Notes under the pieces: model-generated
Databases searched by the model: none
Told to the model about the DNA's origin: nothing
What the model saw: only the letters and a program-made list of their open reading frames with translations
NCBI GenBank assembly: GCA_900757505.1
Contig: CAAEOE010000081.1
Span: 1-20,595 of the forward strand
DNA from: an uncultured Collinsella sp.
GTDB lineage: Bacteria > Actinomycetota > Coriobacteriia > Coriobacteriales > Coriobacteriaceae
Direction of reading: 5' to 3'
Length of the DNA: 20,595 bases
In this document: positions 14,476-20,595 of the stretch, in pieces
How positions within the stretch are numbered: position 1 is the stretch's first letter
How the letters are laid out: each line of letters opens with the position of its first letter
Translations under genes and position numbers: made by a program

Positions 14476-15336
14476 ATGACGCAGCACATGGCTCAGCAAA
14501 ATGCCGAGGGCTCGCGCGATCTGTCCACGCTGGTCGACGCGTCGGCTGAACTGCAGCATCTGGTGCAGACCATCTGGCGCCTGCGTCAGCCCGATGGCTG
14601 CCCGTGGGACCGCGAACAGACGCATCAGAGCATTGGCAAAAACTTGATCGAGGAGGCCTACGAGGCGCTCGACTGCATCGAGGCCGACGATGCCACGCAT
14701 CTGCGCGAGGAGCTGGGCGACGTGCTCATGCAGGTGGTACTGCATGCGCAGATTGCTGCTGACGCCGGCGAGTTTACGCTGGCCGATGTGGCGCGCGATA
14801 TCGACGCCAAGCTCATCCGTCGTCACCCGCACGTGTTTGGCGATGCGGATGCCGACAGCTCCGACGAGGTACTCAAGATTTGGGACGAGGTCAAGCTTGC
14901 CGAGAAAGCCGCCAAGGACAAGGCCGTGGCGGCGGGCGAGGCCGCGCCCGAGGGTCTGCTCGATGGCGTGCCCACGCATCTGCCGGCGTTGATGCAGGCG
15001 CAGAAGGTGTCACGCAAGGCGGCCGCCGTAGGCTTTGAGTGGGAGACGGTCCAGGACGTGTGGGACGAGGTTGCCGAGGAGCGTGCCGAGTTTGAGGCCG
15101 AGGCCCCCGGAACGCCCGAGCGCGAAATGGAGTTTGGCGATCTGCTCTTTGCCTTGGTCAACGTCGCGCGCAAAGAGGGGATCGACGCCGAGAGTGCCCT
15201 GCGCGCCAGCACGGCAAAGTTCCGCCGTCGCTGGGCCGCGATGGAGCAGATGGCGTCCGACGCCCACGTGGATCTTGCCGAGCTTTCGACCCACGGCCTC
15301 AACGACCTGTGGGATGCCGCAAAGGCGGAGGAGTAA
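14476..15336 (+). CDS. mazG: MazG nucleoside triphosphate pyrophosphohydrolase
   Basis: A 286-residue protein with two MazG-like halves. The first half has the signature CPWDREQTHQS, then NLIEEAYEALDCI and LREELGDVLMQVVLHA (the EExxE...ExxD metal site). The second half has a similar EVAEERAEFEAE and MEFGDLLFALVNVAR. MazG hydrolyses (d)NTPs to monophosphates and pyrophosphate and helps clear abnormal nucleotides. The ATG at 14476 is preceded by GGAGGAGG at the end of yfcE. An upstream in-frame extension to 14368 would overlap yfcE and is rejected. A terminator follows. Confidence 0.96.
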   Translation: MTQHMAQQNAEGSRDLSTLVDASAELQHLVQTIWRLRQPDGCPWDREQTHQSIGKNLIEEAYEALDCIEADDATHLREELGDVLMQVVLHAQIAADAGEFTLADVARDIDAKLIRRHPHVFGDADADSSDEVLKIWDEVKLAEKAAKDKAVAAGEAAPEGLLDGVPTHLPALMQAQKVSRKAAAVGFEWETVQDVWDEVAEERAEFEAEAPGTPEREMEFGDLLFALVNVARKEGIDAESALRASTAKFRRRWAAMEQMASDAHVDLAELSTHGLNDLWDAAKAEE

Positions 15337-15340
15337 GACT

Positions 15341-15386
15341 GCGGGAACGACGGGCTGACATGCCTCATCGTTCCCGCTAAATTTTT
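15341..15386 (+). terminator. Rho-independent terminator after mazG
   Basis: GCGGGAACGA (15341-15350) and TCGTTCCCGC (15368-15377) form a perfect 10-bp stem with a 17-nt loop, followed by TAAATTTTT. It separates the larC-yfcE-mazG group from enolase. Confidence 0.85.
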
Positions 15387-15420
15387 CGAAAATCAAGTGT
15401 ATCCCTCGTCTAACTTAGGG

Positions 15421-15474
15421 CATAATGCAAAAAGTGCGACATGGCTAACTTACGGAGGTGCACCGACGGTGCAC
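15421..15474 (+). promoter_or_regulatory. Enolase leader: possible -10 box and a GTGCACC inverted repeat
   Basis: CATAAT at 15421-15426 is a candidate -10 box, although no convincing -35 hexamer lies upstream. At 15458-15474, GTGCACC and GGTGCAC form a 7-bp inverted repeat around GAC, 51 nt before the start codon. It could be an operator or a leader hairpin. Confidence 0.4.
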
Positions 15475-15525
15475 GGTCAGCCGGTCGCTTGCATCCACTA
15501 CGTTTCCAAGTGAGAGGGAGACAAC

Positions 15526-16815
15526 ATGAGCGATATTTTGGATGTCTACGGTCGCGAGGTGCTCGACAGCCGCGGCAACCCCACCGTCGAGGTCGAGGTC
15601 GTGCTCGAGGACGGCAGCTTCGGCCGCGCGATGGTGCCTTCGGGCGCTTCGACCGGCGCCTTTGAGGCCTGCGAGCTGCGCGATGGCGACAAGGGCCGCT
15701 ACCTGGGCAAGGGCGTTTCGCAGGCCGTCGAGCACGTCAACAACGAGTGCGCTAACGCCGTCGTGGGCCTCGACGCCTTCGACCAGCGCGCCGTCGATGC
15801 CGCGCTGATTGCCGCGGACGGTACCCCCAACAAGACCAAGCTCGGTGCCAACGCCATCCTGGGCGTGTCGCTGGCCGTTGCCCGCGCCGCTGCCGAGTCG
15901 GCGGGCCTGTCGCTGTACCAGTACCTGGGTGGCGTCAACGCCCACCTGCTGCCCACACCTATGATGAATATCCTCAACGGCGGCGTGCATGCCGACAATA
16001 ACGTTGATTTCCAGGAGTTCATGATTATGCCCGTGGGTGCTCCGAGCTTTGCCGAGGGTCTGCGCTGGTGCGCCGAGGTCTACCACACCCTCAAGGGCGT
16101 GCTGCACGAGGCCGGCTTGGGCGGCGGCGTGGGCGACGAGGGCGGTTTCGCGCCCAACCTCAAGACCAACGCCGAGCCGTTCGAGTACATTACCAAGGCC
16201 GTGGAGAAGGCCGGCTTTAAGCCCGGCGTCGACTTCATGTACGCCATGGATCCGGCCTCGACCGAGTTCTACAACGCCGAGACCGGCATGTACGAGCTCA
16301 AGGGCGAGGGTGTTGAGTACACGAGCGCCCAGATGGTCGATTACTGGGAGAAGCTCGTCGAAACCTATCCCATCATCTCCATCGAGGACGGCATGGCCGA
16401 GGAGGACTGGGACGGCTGGGTTGAGCTCACCCAGCGCATTGGCAACAAGGTGCAGCTGGTGGGCGACGACCTGTTCGTCACCAACACCGAGCGCCTCAAG
16501 AAGGGCATCGAGCTGGGCGCCGCCAACGCGATCCTGGTCAAGGTCAACCAGATCGGCACGCTCACCGAGTCGCTCGAGGCCATCGAGACCGCCAAGGAGG
16601 CCGGCTACGCCTGCATCGTGAGCCACCGCTCCGGCGAGACCGAGGATTCCACGATTGCCGACCTGGTCGTGGGCGTCAATGCCGGCCAGATCAAGTCGGG
16701 CGCCCCGTGCCGTAGCGATCGCATCGCCAAGTACAACCAGCTCATCCGTATCGAGGACGAGCTCGGGGGCAGCGCGCGCTACGCCGGTAAGGCCGCGTTC
16801 TACAACATTCGCTAA
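15526..16815 (+). CDS. eno: Enolase (phosphopyruvate hydratase)
   Basis: A 429-residue glycolytic enzyme converting 2-phosphoglycerate to phosphoenolpyruvate, with Mg2+. Conserved elements include SGASTGAFEA, LGANAILGVSLA, ILNGGVHADN, the catalytic Lys339 in KVNQIGTL, and SHRSGETEDSTIADL (366-380). Full length and intact. AGAGGGAG lies just before the ATG. Codon use is strongly biased to C-ending codons, as expected for a highly expressed gene here. Phosphoenolpyruvate is also the phosphate source for the PTS encoded at the left of the window. Confidence 0.98.
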   Translation: MSDILDVYGREVLDSRGNPTVEVEVVLEDGSFGRAMVPSGASTGAFEACELRDGDKGRYLGKGVSQAVEHVNNECANAVVGLDAFDQRAVDAALIAADGTPNKTKLGANAILGVSLAVARAAAESAGLSLYQYLGGVNAHLLPTPMMNILNGGVHADNNVDFQEFMIMPVGAPSFAEGLRWCAEVYHTLKGVLHEAGLGGGVGDEGGFAPNLKTNAEPFEYITKAVEKAGFKPGVDFMYAMDPASTEFYNAETGMYELKGEGVEYTSAQMVDYWEKLVETYPIISIEDGMAEEDWDGWVELTQRIGNKVQLVGDDLFVTNTERLKKGIELGAANAILVKVNQIGTLTESLEAIETAKEAGYACIVSHRSGETEDSTIADLVVGVNAGQIKSGAPCRSDRIAKYNQLIRIEDELGGSARYAGKAAFYNIR

Positions 16816-16878
16816 ACAAGCGGTGCTCGCGGGGGCGGGGTTGACTCGGCTCCGCTCCACTTCTGATGGCCGCCATTG

Positions 16879-16910
16879 GGCGCTGGGCCGTGTGGCTCAG
16901 CGCCTTTTTT
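16879..16910 (+). terminator. Rho-independent terminator after enolase
   Basis: GGCGCTGGGCC (16879-16889) pairs with GGCTCAGCGCC (16894-16904) with a single G-T wobble and a 4-nt loop, followed by six T. A textbook intrinsic terminator. Confidence 0.92.
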
Positions 16911-16952
16911 ATGTCGAGCAAAGGCTGCCGAAGGCGGTGCGCGCGCTCGTGC

Positions 16953-16958
16953 TATAAC
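16953..16958 (+). promoter_or_regulatory. Likely -10 box for the ftsB-ppx pair
   Basis: TATAAC at 16953-16958, preceded by GTGC, lies 44 nt before the ftsB start and after the enolase terminator. The -35 region is not clear. Confidence 0.4.
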
Positions 16959-17001
16959 TAGAATACTTAGCGCAAACAAACCTCAACCGCACAAGGCGCA
17001 C

Positions 17002-17760
17002 ATGGATCAGATTTACGACAACAGGTACTATTCCGCCGGTTCGCGTGAGCCGTCGCCTCGCCGTGCGCGCACGGTGCAGCTCGGTGGGTCCGCCTACGCC
17101 GACGCCGACCGCTCCATGCAGCGTCCGACAAGTACCTTGCGTCCCAATGCTCAAGTGAATACTTCGGCAGATGGACCGGTGCGCCCGGCACGTTCGTCGC
17201 ATGCGTCGCATCCCTCGGCCCAGACGCACGACAGGTCGAGCAGGCCCTCGAGCCGTCTTTCGGGCTCGGACTTTATGCGCTACGCCAACGACAATGCGGT
17301 GGTCAAGGCGATCTATGACTTTACGCACGGTTCTCTGCGTCCGCTGTTTATCGGTATCGTGGTGGCGCTGGCGCTCGTGAGCCTGTACTTCCCCGTGCGC
17401 GACCTGTACGTGGCAAAACGCTCGAGCGACATCTTGGCCAAGCAGGTCGAGATTCGCGAGCAATACAATGATGAGATGAAAAAAGACACTGATAAGTGGT
17501 TCTCGGAAGAGGGCATTAAGGATTCGGCACGGGACTTGGGCATGGCGATGCCCGGCGAGAAGAGGATTGAAGTGCAGGGCCTGGACGACGATTCGGATTC
17601 GTCTTCGAGCAAGAAGTCGTCGAACGCCAAGAAGGCCAGCGAAGTTGCCAAGGAAATCGAAGAAGTCGGTAAGGACGCCCCGTGGTACATCCAGGCGCTC
17701 GACATGCTGTTTGGGTTTAACGGTGTCGAGGGCCAGACGGTCGTGTCCAACGGCAAATAG
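17002..17760 (+). CDS. ftsB: FtsB/DivIC-like septum formation initiator
   Basis: A 252-residue bitopic membrane protein. Residues 1-113 are a polar, Ser/Arg-rich, probably disordered cytoplasmic part. A single transmembrane helix spans about 114-131. A coiled coil follows (about 138-165), and then GIKDSARDLGMAMPGEK (171-187), which matches the family's ELARxxLGMVxPGE ending. A Ser/Lys-rich stretch and a short C-terminal domain complete it. FtsB/DivIC proteins join the divisome and help activate septal wall synthesis. The ribosome-binding site is weak (AAGG). Position after eno and before ppx matches M. tuberculosis, where the FtsB-like Rv1024 follows eno. The long N-terminus is not typical of short FtsB proteins but is seen in actinobacteria. 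Confidence 0.85.
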   Translation: MDQIYDNRYYSAGSREPSPRRARTVQLGGSAYADADRSMQRPTSTLRPNAQVNTSADGPVRPARSSHASHPSAQTHDRSSRPSSRLSGSDFMRYANDNAVVKAIYDFTHGSLRPLFIGIVVALALVSLYFPVRDLYVAKRSSDILAKQVEIREQYNDEMKKDTDKWFSEEGIKDSARDLGMAMPGEKRIEVQGLDDDSDSSSSKKSSNAKKASEVAKEIEEVGKDAPWYIQALDMLFGFNGVEGQTVVSNGK

Positions 17761-17780
17761 CGCCCGGAGGGGAGCCCGCA

Positions 17781-18782
17781 ATGGCAGATTGCAAACGATA
17801 TAAGGTGGCGGCGATCGATCTGGGAACGGTGTCGTCGCGACTGGTGCTGGCGCAGGTCGAGGGCGGAGCGATCGTGGAATCGTCCAAGCATACCGAGATT
17901 ACCGACCTGGGCGAGGGTGTGGATGCGACGGGTCGCTTTTGCGAGGCGGCGGTCGAGCGCGTGCTCGCTGCATGCCGCATGTTTGTGGACGAGGCGCGTG
18001 CCTTTGGGGCCGCGTGCATTTGCACCACATGCACGAGCGCCGCGCGCGATGCATCCAATGCCGCACTGCTGCTGGACGGTCTGCGTGAGCTGGGGCTCGA
18101 ACCGCAGGTGATTCCGGGCGAGGTCGAGGCGCGCCTGACGTTTTTTGGCGTGGCGCACGACTTTGCCGGCGAGCGCATCATTGTTGCCGATTCGGGCGGC
18201 GGATCCACGGAGCTCGCGACGGGCGTCTATGCGCCGGAGCGTGGGGTCTTTGCGCTGGAGGGCACGCGTTCGCTGGACATCGGTTGTCGCCGTGTGACGG
18301 AGCGATTTTTCTCGGCACTGCCGCCCGCACGCGGCGAGCTTACTGCCGCTGCCGCGTGGGCGGGCGAGCAGTTCGCTGCCTATTTTGAGGGCCTGCCGAG
18401 CAATTTTGAGCGCGCCGAACGCTTGGTCGCAGTGGGTGGCACCGTCACCACACTCGTGGCGCTCGTTCATGAGCTGGAACCGTACGATTCGAGCTTTGTG
18501 CACCTGCGCGAGCTTTCGCTGGATCAGGTTTCGGCCGCTATCGAGCGCATGTCTGCGTTGGATGCGGACGGCATCGCCGCTCTACCGGGTGTACAGCCCA
18601 AACGCGCGGGCGTGATCTTGGCTGGTGCCGTGGTAATCCGCGAGCTTATGCGAGCCGGCGGCTACGACACGCTCACCGTAAGCGAGAACAGCCTGCTCGC
18701 CGGTATGGCCGCCACCATCAACGAGACCCTCGACGGCGCGACCCCCACCATCGGCTGGACCCCCAGCCTCAGCGCCCTCTAA
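17781..18782 (+). CDS. ppx: Ppx/GppA family exopolyphosphatase
   Basis: A 333-residue actin-like-fold phosphatase. AAIDLGTVSSRLVLA (about residues 10-24) is the first phosphate-binding loop, ADSGGGSTEL (about 135-144) the second, and VAVGGTVTTL a further conserved segment. Family members remove terminal phosphate from polyphosphate or convert pppGpp to ppGpp. The length corresponds to the short, two-domain form with no C-terminal HD domain. The loop has Val where most relatives have Asn (GTNS). The gene starts 20 nt after ftsB with a GGAGGGGAG ribosome-binding site, so the two are probably co-transcribed. Which substrate is used cannot be told. Confidence 0.9.
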   Translation: MADCKRYKVAAIDLGTVSSRLVLAQVEGGAIVESSKHTEITDLGEGVDATGRFCEAAVERVLAACRMFVDEARAFGAACICTTCTSAARDASNAALLLDGLRELGLEPQVIPGEVEARLTFFGVAHDFAGERIIVADSGGGSTELATGVYAPERGVFALEGTRSLDIGCRRVTERFFSALPPARGELTAAAAWAGEQFAAYFEGLPSNFERAERLVAVGGTVTTLVALVHELEPYDSSFVHLRELSLDQVSAAIERMSALDADGIAALPGVQPKRAGVILAGAVVIRELMRAGGYDTLTVSENSLLAGMAATINETLDGATPTIGWTPSLSAL

Positions 18783-18788
18783 ATAATA

Positions 18789-18855
18789 AGTTGCGGTGAA
18801 ATACGGACTAAAATCGCCCTTTCGGGCACCAAACAGTCCCTATTCCACCGCAACT
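18789..18855. repeat. 67-nt palindromic element, copy 1
   Basis: A 21-nt arm beginning AGTTGCGGTG (18789-18809) pairs at 19 of 21 positions with the arm at 18835-18855 ending CACCGCAACT. The loop is 25 nt and contains a small GCCC/GGGC stem. It lies in the convergent gap between ppx and the ATPase gene. A second element with the same geometry is at 20380-20446. Confidence 0.85.
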
Positions 18856-18869
18856 CAACAGCCGGCACC

Positions 18870-18897
18870 TGGGGACAGTCCTTGCGGGGCGTCCCCA
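18870..18897. repeat. TGGGGAC inverted repeat after the ppx gene
   Basis: TGGGGAC (18870-18876) and GTCCCCA (18891-18897) are exact reverse complements with a 14-nt loop. It begins 15 nt after the palindrome copy 1 and ends 7 nt before the ATPase stop codon. It shares GGGGACAG with the hisB-hisH element and may act as a simple convergent terminator. Confidence 0.55.
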
Positions 18898-18903
18898 CAG
18901 CGC

Positions 18904-20205
18904 CTATGCCAGCTTGTCGATCTGCCCAATCTCCCAAAGCGGAATATTGATGAGCATGCCCTCGTCTCTATATGCCGCCAGGGAGCTCCTCACGCAACGC
19001 TCGAGTTTGAATTTTTCGCAGGCTACTTTCAGACTCTTCGCTTTAAGGTTCTCTGCCGCCTTGACCTCAAGCGGAAGCACGGTTCCCGCATGGTCGATGG
19101 CAAAGTCGGTTTCGGCATTGCCGGAGGTAGAGGACCAATACGCGGGAGTTTTGTCCTGGAGCAAAAGCTCCTGCGCGACGTATTGTTCGGTCAGCGAACC
19201 TTTGAACTCGGTAAAAACAGCGGATCCGTTAAGAACGATGGCCGGAGAGAGACCGGAGAGCGCTCCGAGGATGCCGGTGTCGATGCAGAACAGTTTGAAG
19301 CCCGAGAGGTCTTCGTAGCTCGAGAGCGGCGCCTTTAGAGCGGAAGCACGTGGCACCTTATGAACGATTCCGTAGTCCGTGAGCCACTGGAGGCTTTCCT
19401 CGAAATCGCGTGCGCGCGCTCCGGGACGAAGGGCGCCATAGACAAACTTCTTGTTCTCCTTTGCAAGCTGGCCGGGAAGGGATTTCCAAACCAACCTCAT
19501 GCGCTCGACGATGCGGGCGGGTGCATGTTTGCCAAAATCGGATTCGTAAGCCTCGATGATTTGCTGTTGAAGCCTTCGGGCTTCGATGAAGTCGCGTGTC
19601 TCGGCGAAAGTGGAGACAACTTCGGGCATACCGCCGACAACAAGGTATTCCTTGAGCAAGTGCTCGAGCTTTTCGGTAACGTTTGCTAGAAGGTTCATGT
19701 CTGCGGCAAGGATGGCGTCGGCGAGCGGGTTGCCGTCGACGGCACGAACGAACTCAGCAAACCCCATGGGACGCATGGTGAGCTGGTCGATTTTGCCGAC
19801 GGGAAATGACTCGTTTTCGCGTCGGAGCGCGAGGCCCATATAGGAACCGGCTGCTACGATGTGGTATTCGGGCGCAAGCTCGTTGAAGTACTTGAGCGAG
19901 GTGATCCCGCGTGGCGCTTCTTGGATTTCGTCGAAGATGATGAGCGTGTCTTCCGGCGTTACGGTTTGGCCACGTAGGAGTTCTATCTGGGAGATGATGC
20001 GCTTGGGGTCGAGGTCCCCATCGAACAGCGAGCGTGTGCTCGGCTCGAGCATAAAGTCAAAACGAATGACGTTTCGATACTGCTGGCTTGCGAATTCGTT
20101 AAGAAGCCAAGTCTTTCCTGTCTGGCGGGCTCCCTTAAGCAAGAGAGGTTTGCGATTCGCCCTTGATTTCCAAGCGATAAGTTCACTCATAAGCTGTCGC
20201 CGCAT
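18904..20205 (-). CDS. AAA-type ATPase with DUF4143 C-terminal domain
   Basis: A 433-residue protein of the large AAA_14/DUF4143 group. Walker A is GARQTGKT (residues 25-32) and Walker B is LIIFDE with Asp92-Glu93. The C-terminal part contains TDFAI...PLEVKA (Asp367, Glu380, Lys382), a spacing like a PD-(D/E)xK nuclease fold. The function of this family is not established; it is common and often strain-variable in gut anaerobes. The ATG at 20205 follows GGGAGGC (minus strand); a TTG at 20217 would lie upstream of that site. GC is lower than its neighbours (a 60-nt sample at 20041-20100 has 28 G+C, against 39 in hisF at 10561-10620), which suggests transfer. It is intact and appears to be transcribed alone. 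Confidence 0.88.
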   Translation of the reverse strand: MRRQLMSELIAWKSRANRKPLLLKGARQTGKTWLLNEFASQQYRNVIRFDFMLEPSTRSLFDGDLDPKRIISQIELLRGQTVTPEDTLIIFDEIQEAPRGITSLKYFNELAPEYHIVAAGSYMGLALRRENESFPVGKIDQLTMRPMGFAEFVRAVDGNPLADAILAADMNLLANVTEKLEHLLKEYLVVGGMPEVVSTFAETRDFIEARRLQQQIIEAYESDFGKHAPARIVERMRLVWKSLPGQLAKENKKFVYGALRPGARARDFEESLQWLTDYGIVHKVPRASALKAPLSSYEDLSGFKLFCIDTGILGALSGLSPAIVLNGSAVFTEFKGSLTEQYVAQELLLQDKTPAYWSSTSGNAETDFAIDHAGTVLPLEVKAAENLKAKSLKVACEKFKLERCVRSSLAAYRDEGMLINIPLWEIGQIDKLA

Positions 20206-20228
20206 ATTGCCTCCCAACCCTCTCGGCT

Positions 20229-20234
20229 AGTATA
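20229..20234 (-). promoter_or_regulatory. Likely -10 box of the ATPase gene
   Basis: Read on the minus strand this is TATACT, a good -10 match, 23 nt upstream of the chosen ATG. The region where a -35 box would be expected overlaps the first unit of the tandem repeat (CCGATGG), so factors binding the repeat could control this promoter. Confidence 0.5.
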
Positions 20235-20245
20235 AGGCCATTTGG

Positions 20246-20365
20246 GCGTTTCCATCGGAAAATGTGCGAGACAACCACGTTTTTCCATCGGAAAATGTGC
20301 GAGACAACCACGTTTTTCCATCGGAAAATGTGCGAGACAGCCACGTTTTTCCATCGGAAAATGTG
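20246..20365. repeat. Four tandem 33-bp units containing TTTTCC-ATC-GGAAAA
   Basis: The core CCATCGGAAAATGTG starts at 20252, 20285, 20318 and 20351, an exact 33-nt period. Units are nearly identical; the third has one A-to-G change and the fourth is cut off after AAAATGTG. Each full unit holds an inverted repeat TTTTCC/GGAAAA around ATC. The array lies directly upstream of the ATPase promoter. Confidence 0.92.
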
Positions 20366-20376
20366 TAAATACCAAC

Positions 20377-20449
20377 CTAAGTTGCGGTGGAATAGTTCCT
20401 AAATGGGCTGATAAACTGCCAAAACAGGAACTATTCCACCGCAACTTAG
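20377..20449. repeat. 67-nt palindromic element, copy 2 (24-bp perfect arms)
   Basis: The 24-nt arm starting CTAAGTTGCGGTGG (20377-20400) is the exact reverse complement of 20426-20449, with a 25-nt loop. Counted from the shared AGTTGCGGTG to CACCGCAACT ends it is 67 nt (20380-20446), the same as copy 1. Inner stem bases differ from copy 1 but pairing is kept. Confidence 0.9.
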
Positions 20450-20464
20450 AGCCCCACCGGCGTG

Positions 20465-20504
20465 TAAAAGAAACGAGCCCGCATCCCTGGGGGACACGGG
20501 CTCG
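20465..20504 (-). terminator. Minus-strand terminator of a gene to the right of the window
   Basis: On the minus strand, CGAGCCCG (from 20504) and CGGGCTCG (to 20474) form an 8-bp perfect stem followed by TTTCTTTTA. This suggests that a minus-strand transcript enters from the right edge and ends here. Confidence 0.65.
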
Positions 20505-20595
20505 AAAGCTCCATATGGTAGGGGCGGTGGGACGTCCGCGCATTTGCTGCGCAAATGCGCACCGGCTTCGGCCGCCTGTCGGCGCCCTCGCCGGC

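Larger units (their letters stand above)
20218..20595. other. Gene-free, repeat-rich end of the window
   Basis: This 378-nt stretch holds, from left to right: a likely -10 for the ATPase gene, four tandem 33-bp units, palindromic element copy 2, a minus-strand terminator, and closely packed hairpins at 20538-20560 (GCGCATTTGC/GCAAATGCGC), 20563-20574 (CGGC-TTCG-GCCG) and about 20580-20595. A frame on the minus strand crosses all of these but looks accidental. Confidence 0.6.

Noticed and set aside
20246..20365. Tandem repeat considered as a CRISPR array
   Set aside because: Units are directly joined with no unique spacers, and no cas genes are present.
20187..20543. A 118-residue minus-strand frame with an 11-residue repeat (HFPMEKRGCLA)
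   Set aside because: The 33-bp period keeps any frame open, and the frame also runs through the long palindrome. No ribosome-binding site or family match was seen.
20500..20595. A complete tRNA gene at the right edge
   Set aside because: Only the CCA-like end is seen; no T-arm, anticodon arm or matching 5' acceptor strand is visible.

Overview
The window looks like chromosomal DNA from a gut Coriobacteriia species, most likely Collinsella. The main reasons are the high but uneven GC content, the Shine-Dalgarno style (GAAAGGA or GGAGG), the gene set, and an actinobacterial mazG-eno-ftsB-ppx neighbourhood. The genus is inferred from memory of gene content and was not tested by any search.

Bases 1-3842 hold the end of a FrlB-like sugar-phosphate deglycase (SIS fold), the four subunits of a mannose-family PTS transporter (EIIA, EIIB, EIIC, EIID) and a FrlC-like epimerase. 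Together they suggest uptake and phosphorylation of an Amadori product such as fructoselysine or glucoselysine, followed by epimerisation and deglycation.

Bases 4012-12122 are one long histidine operon: a fused hisZ-hisG, then hisD, hisC, hisB, hisH, hisA, hisF, hisI and hisE. A HisJ-type histidinol-phosphate phosphatase lies convergent at its end (12150-13061, minus strand) and supplies the only step missing from the operon. Two intergenic spacers inside the operon (hisB-hisH and hisF-hisI) carry strong palindromic elements.

Bases 13062-18782 carry housekeeping genes. There is a stand-alone LarC C-terminal domain, a YfcE-type phosphodiesterase and MazG, ending in a clear terminator. Enolase follows with its own terminator, then an FtsB/DivIC-like septum protein and a Ppx/GppA phosphatase.

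Bases 18783-20595 look like an accessory patch. A lower-GC AAA ATPase with a DUF4143-type C-terminus (minus strand) lies between two copies of a 67-nt palindromic element. The copies share geometry and outer arms but have compensatory changes in the inner stem. Four tandem 33-bp units, each containing a small inverted repeat, sit just upstream of the ATPase promoter region. The last 150 bases hold a minus-strand terminator and dense hairpins from a neighbour that runs off the window.
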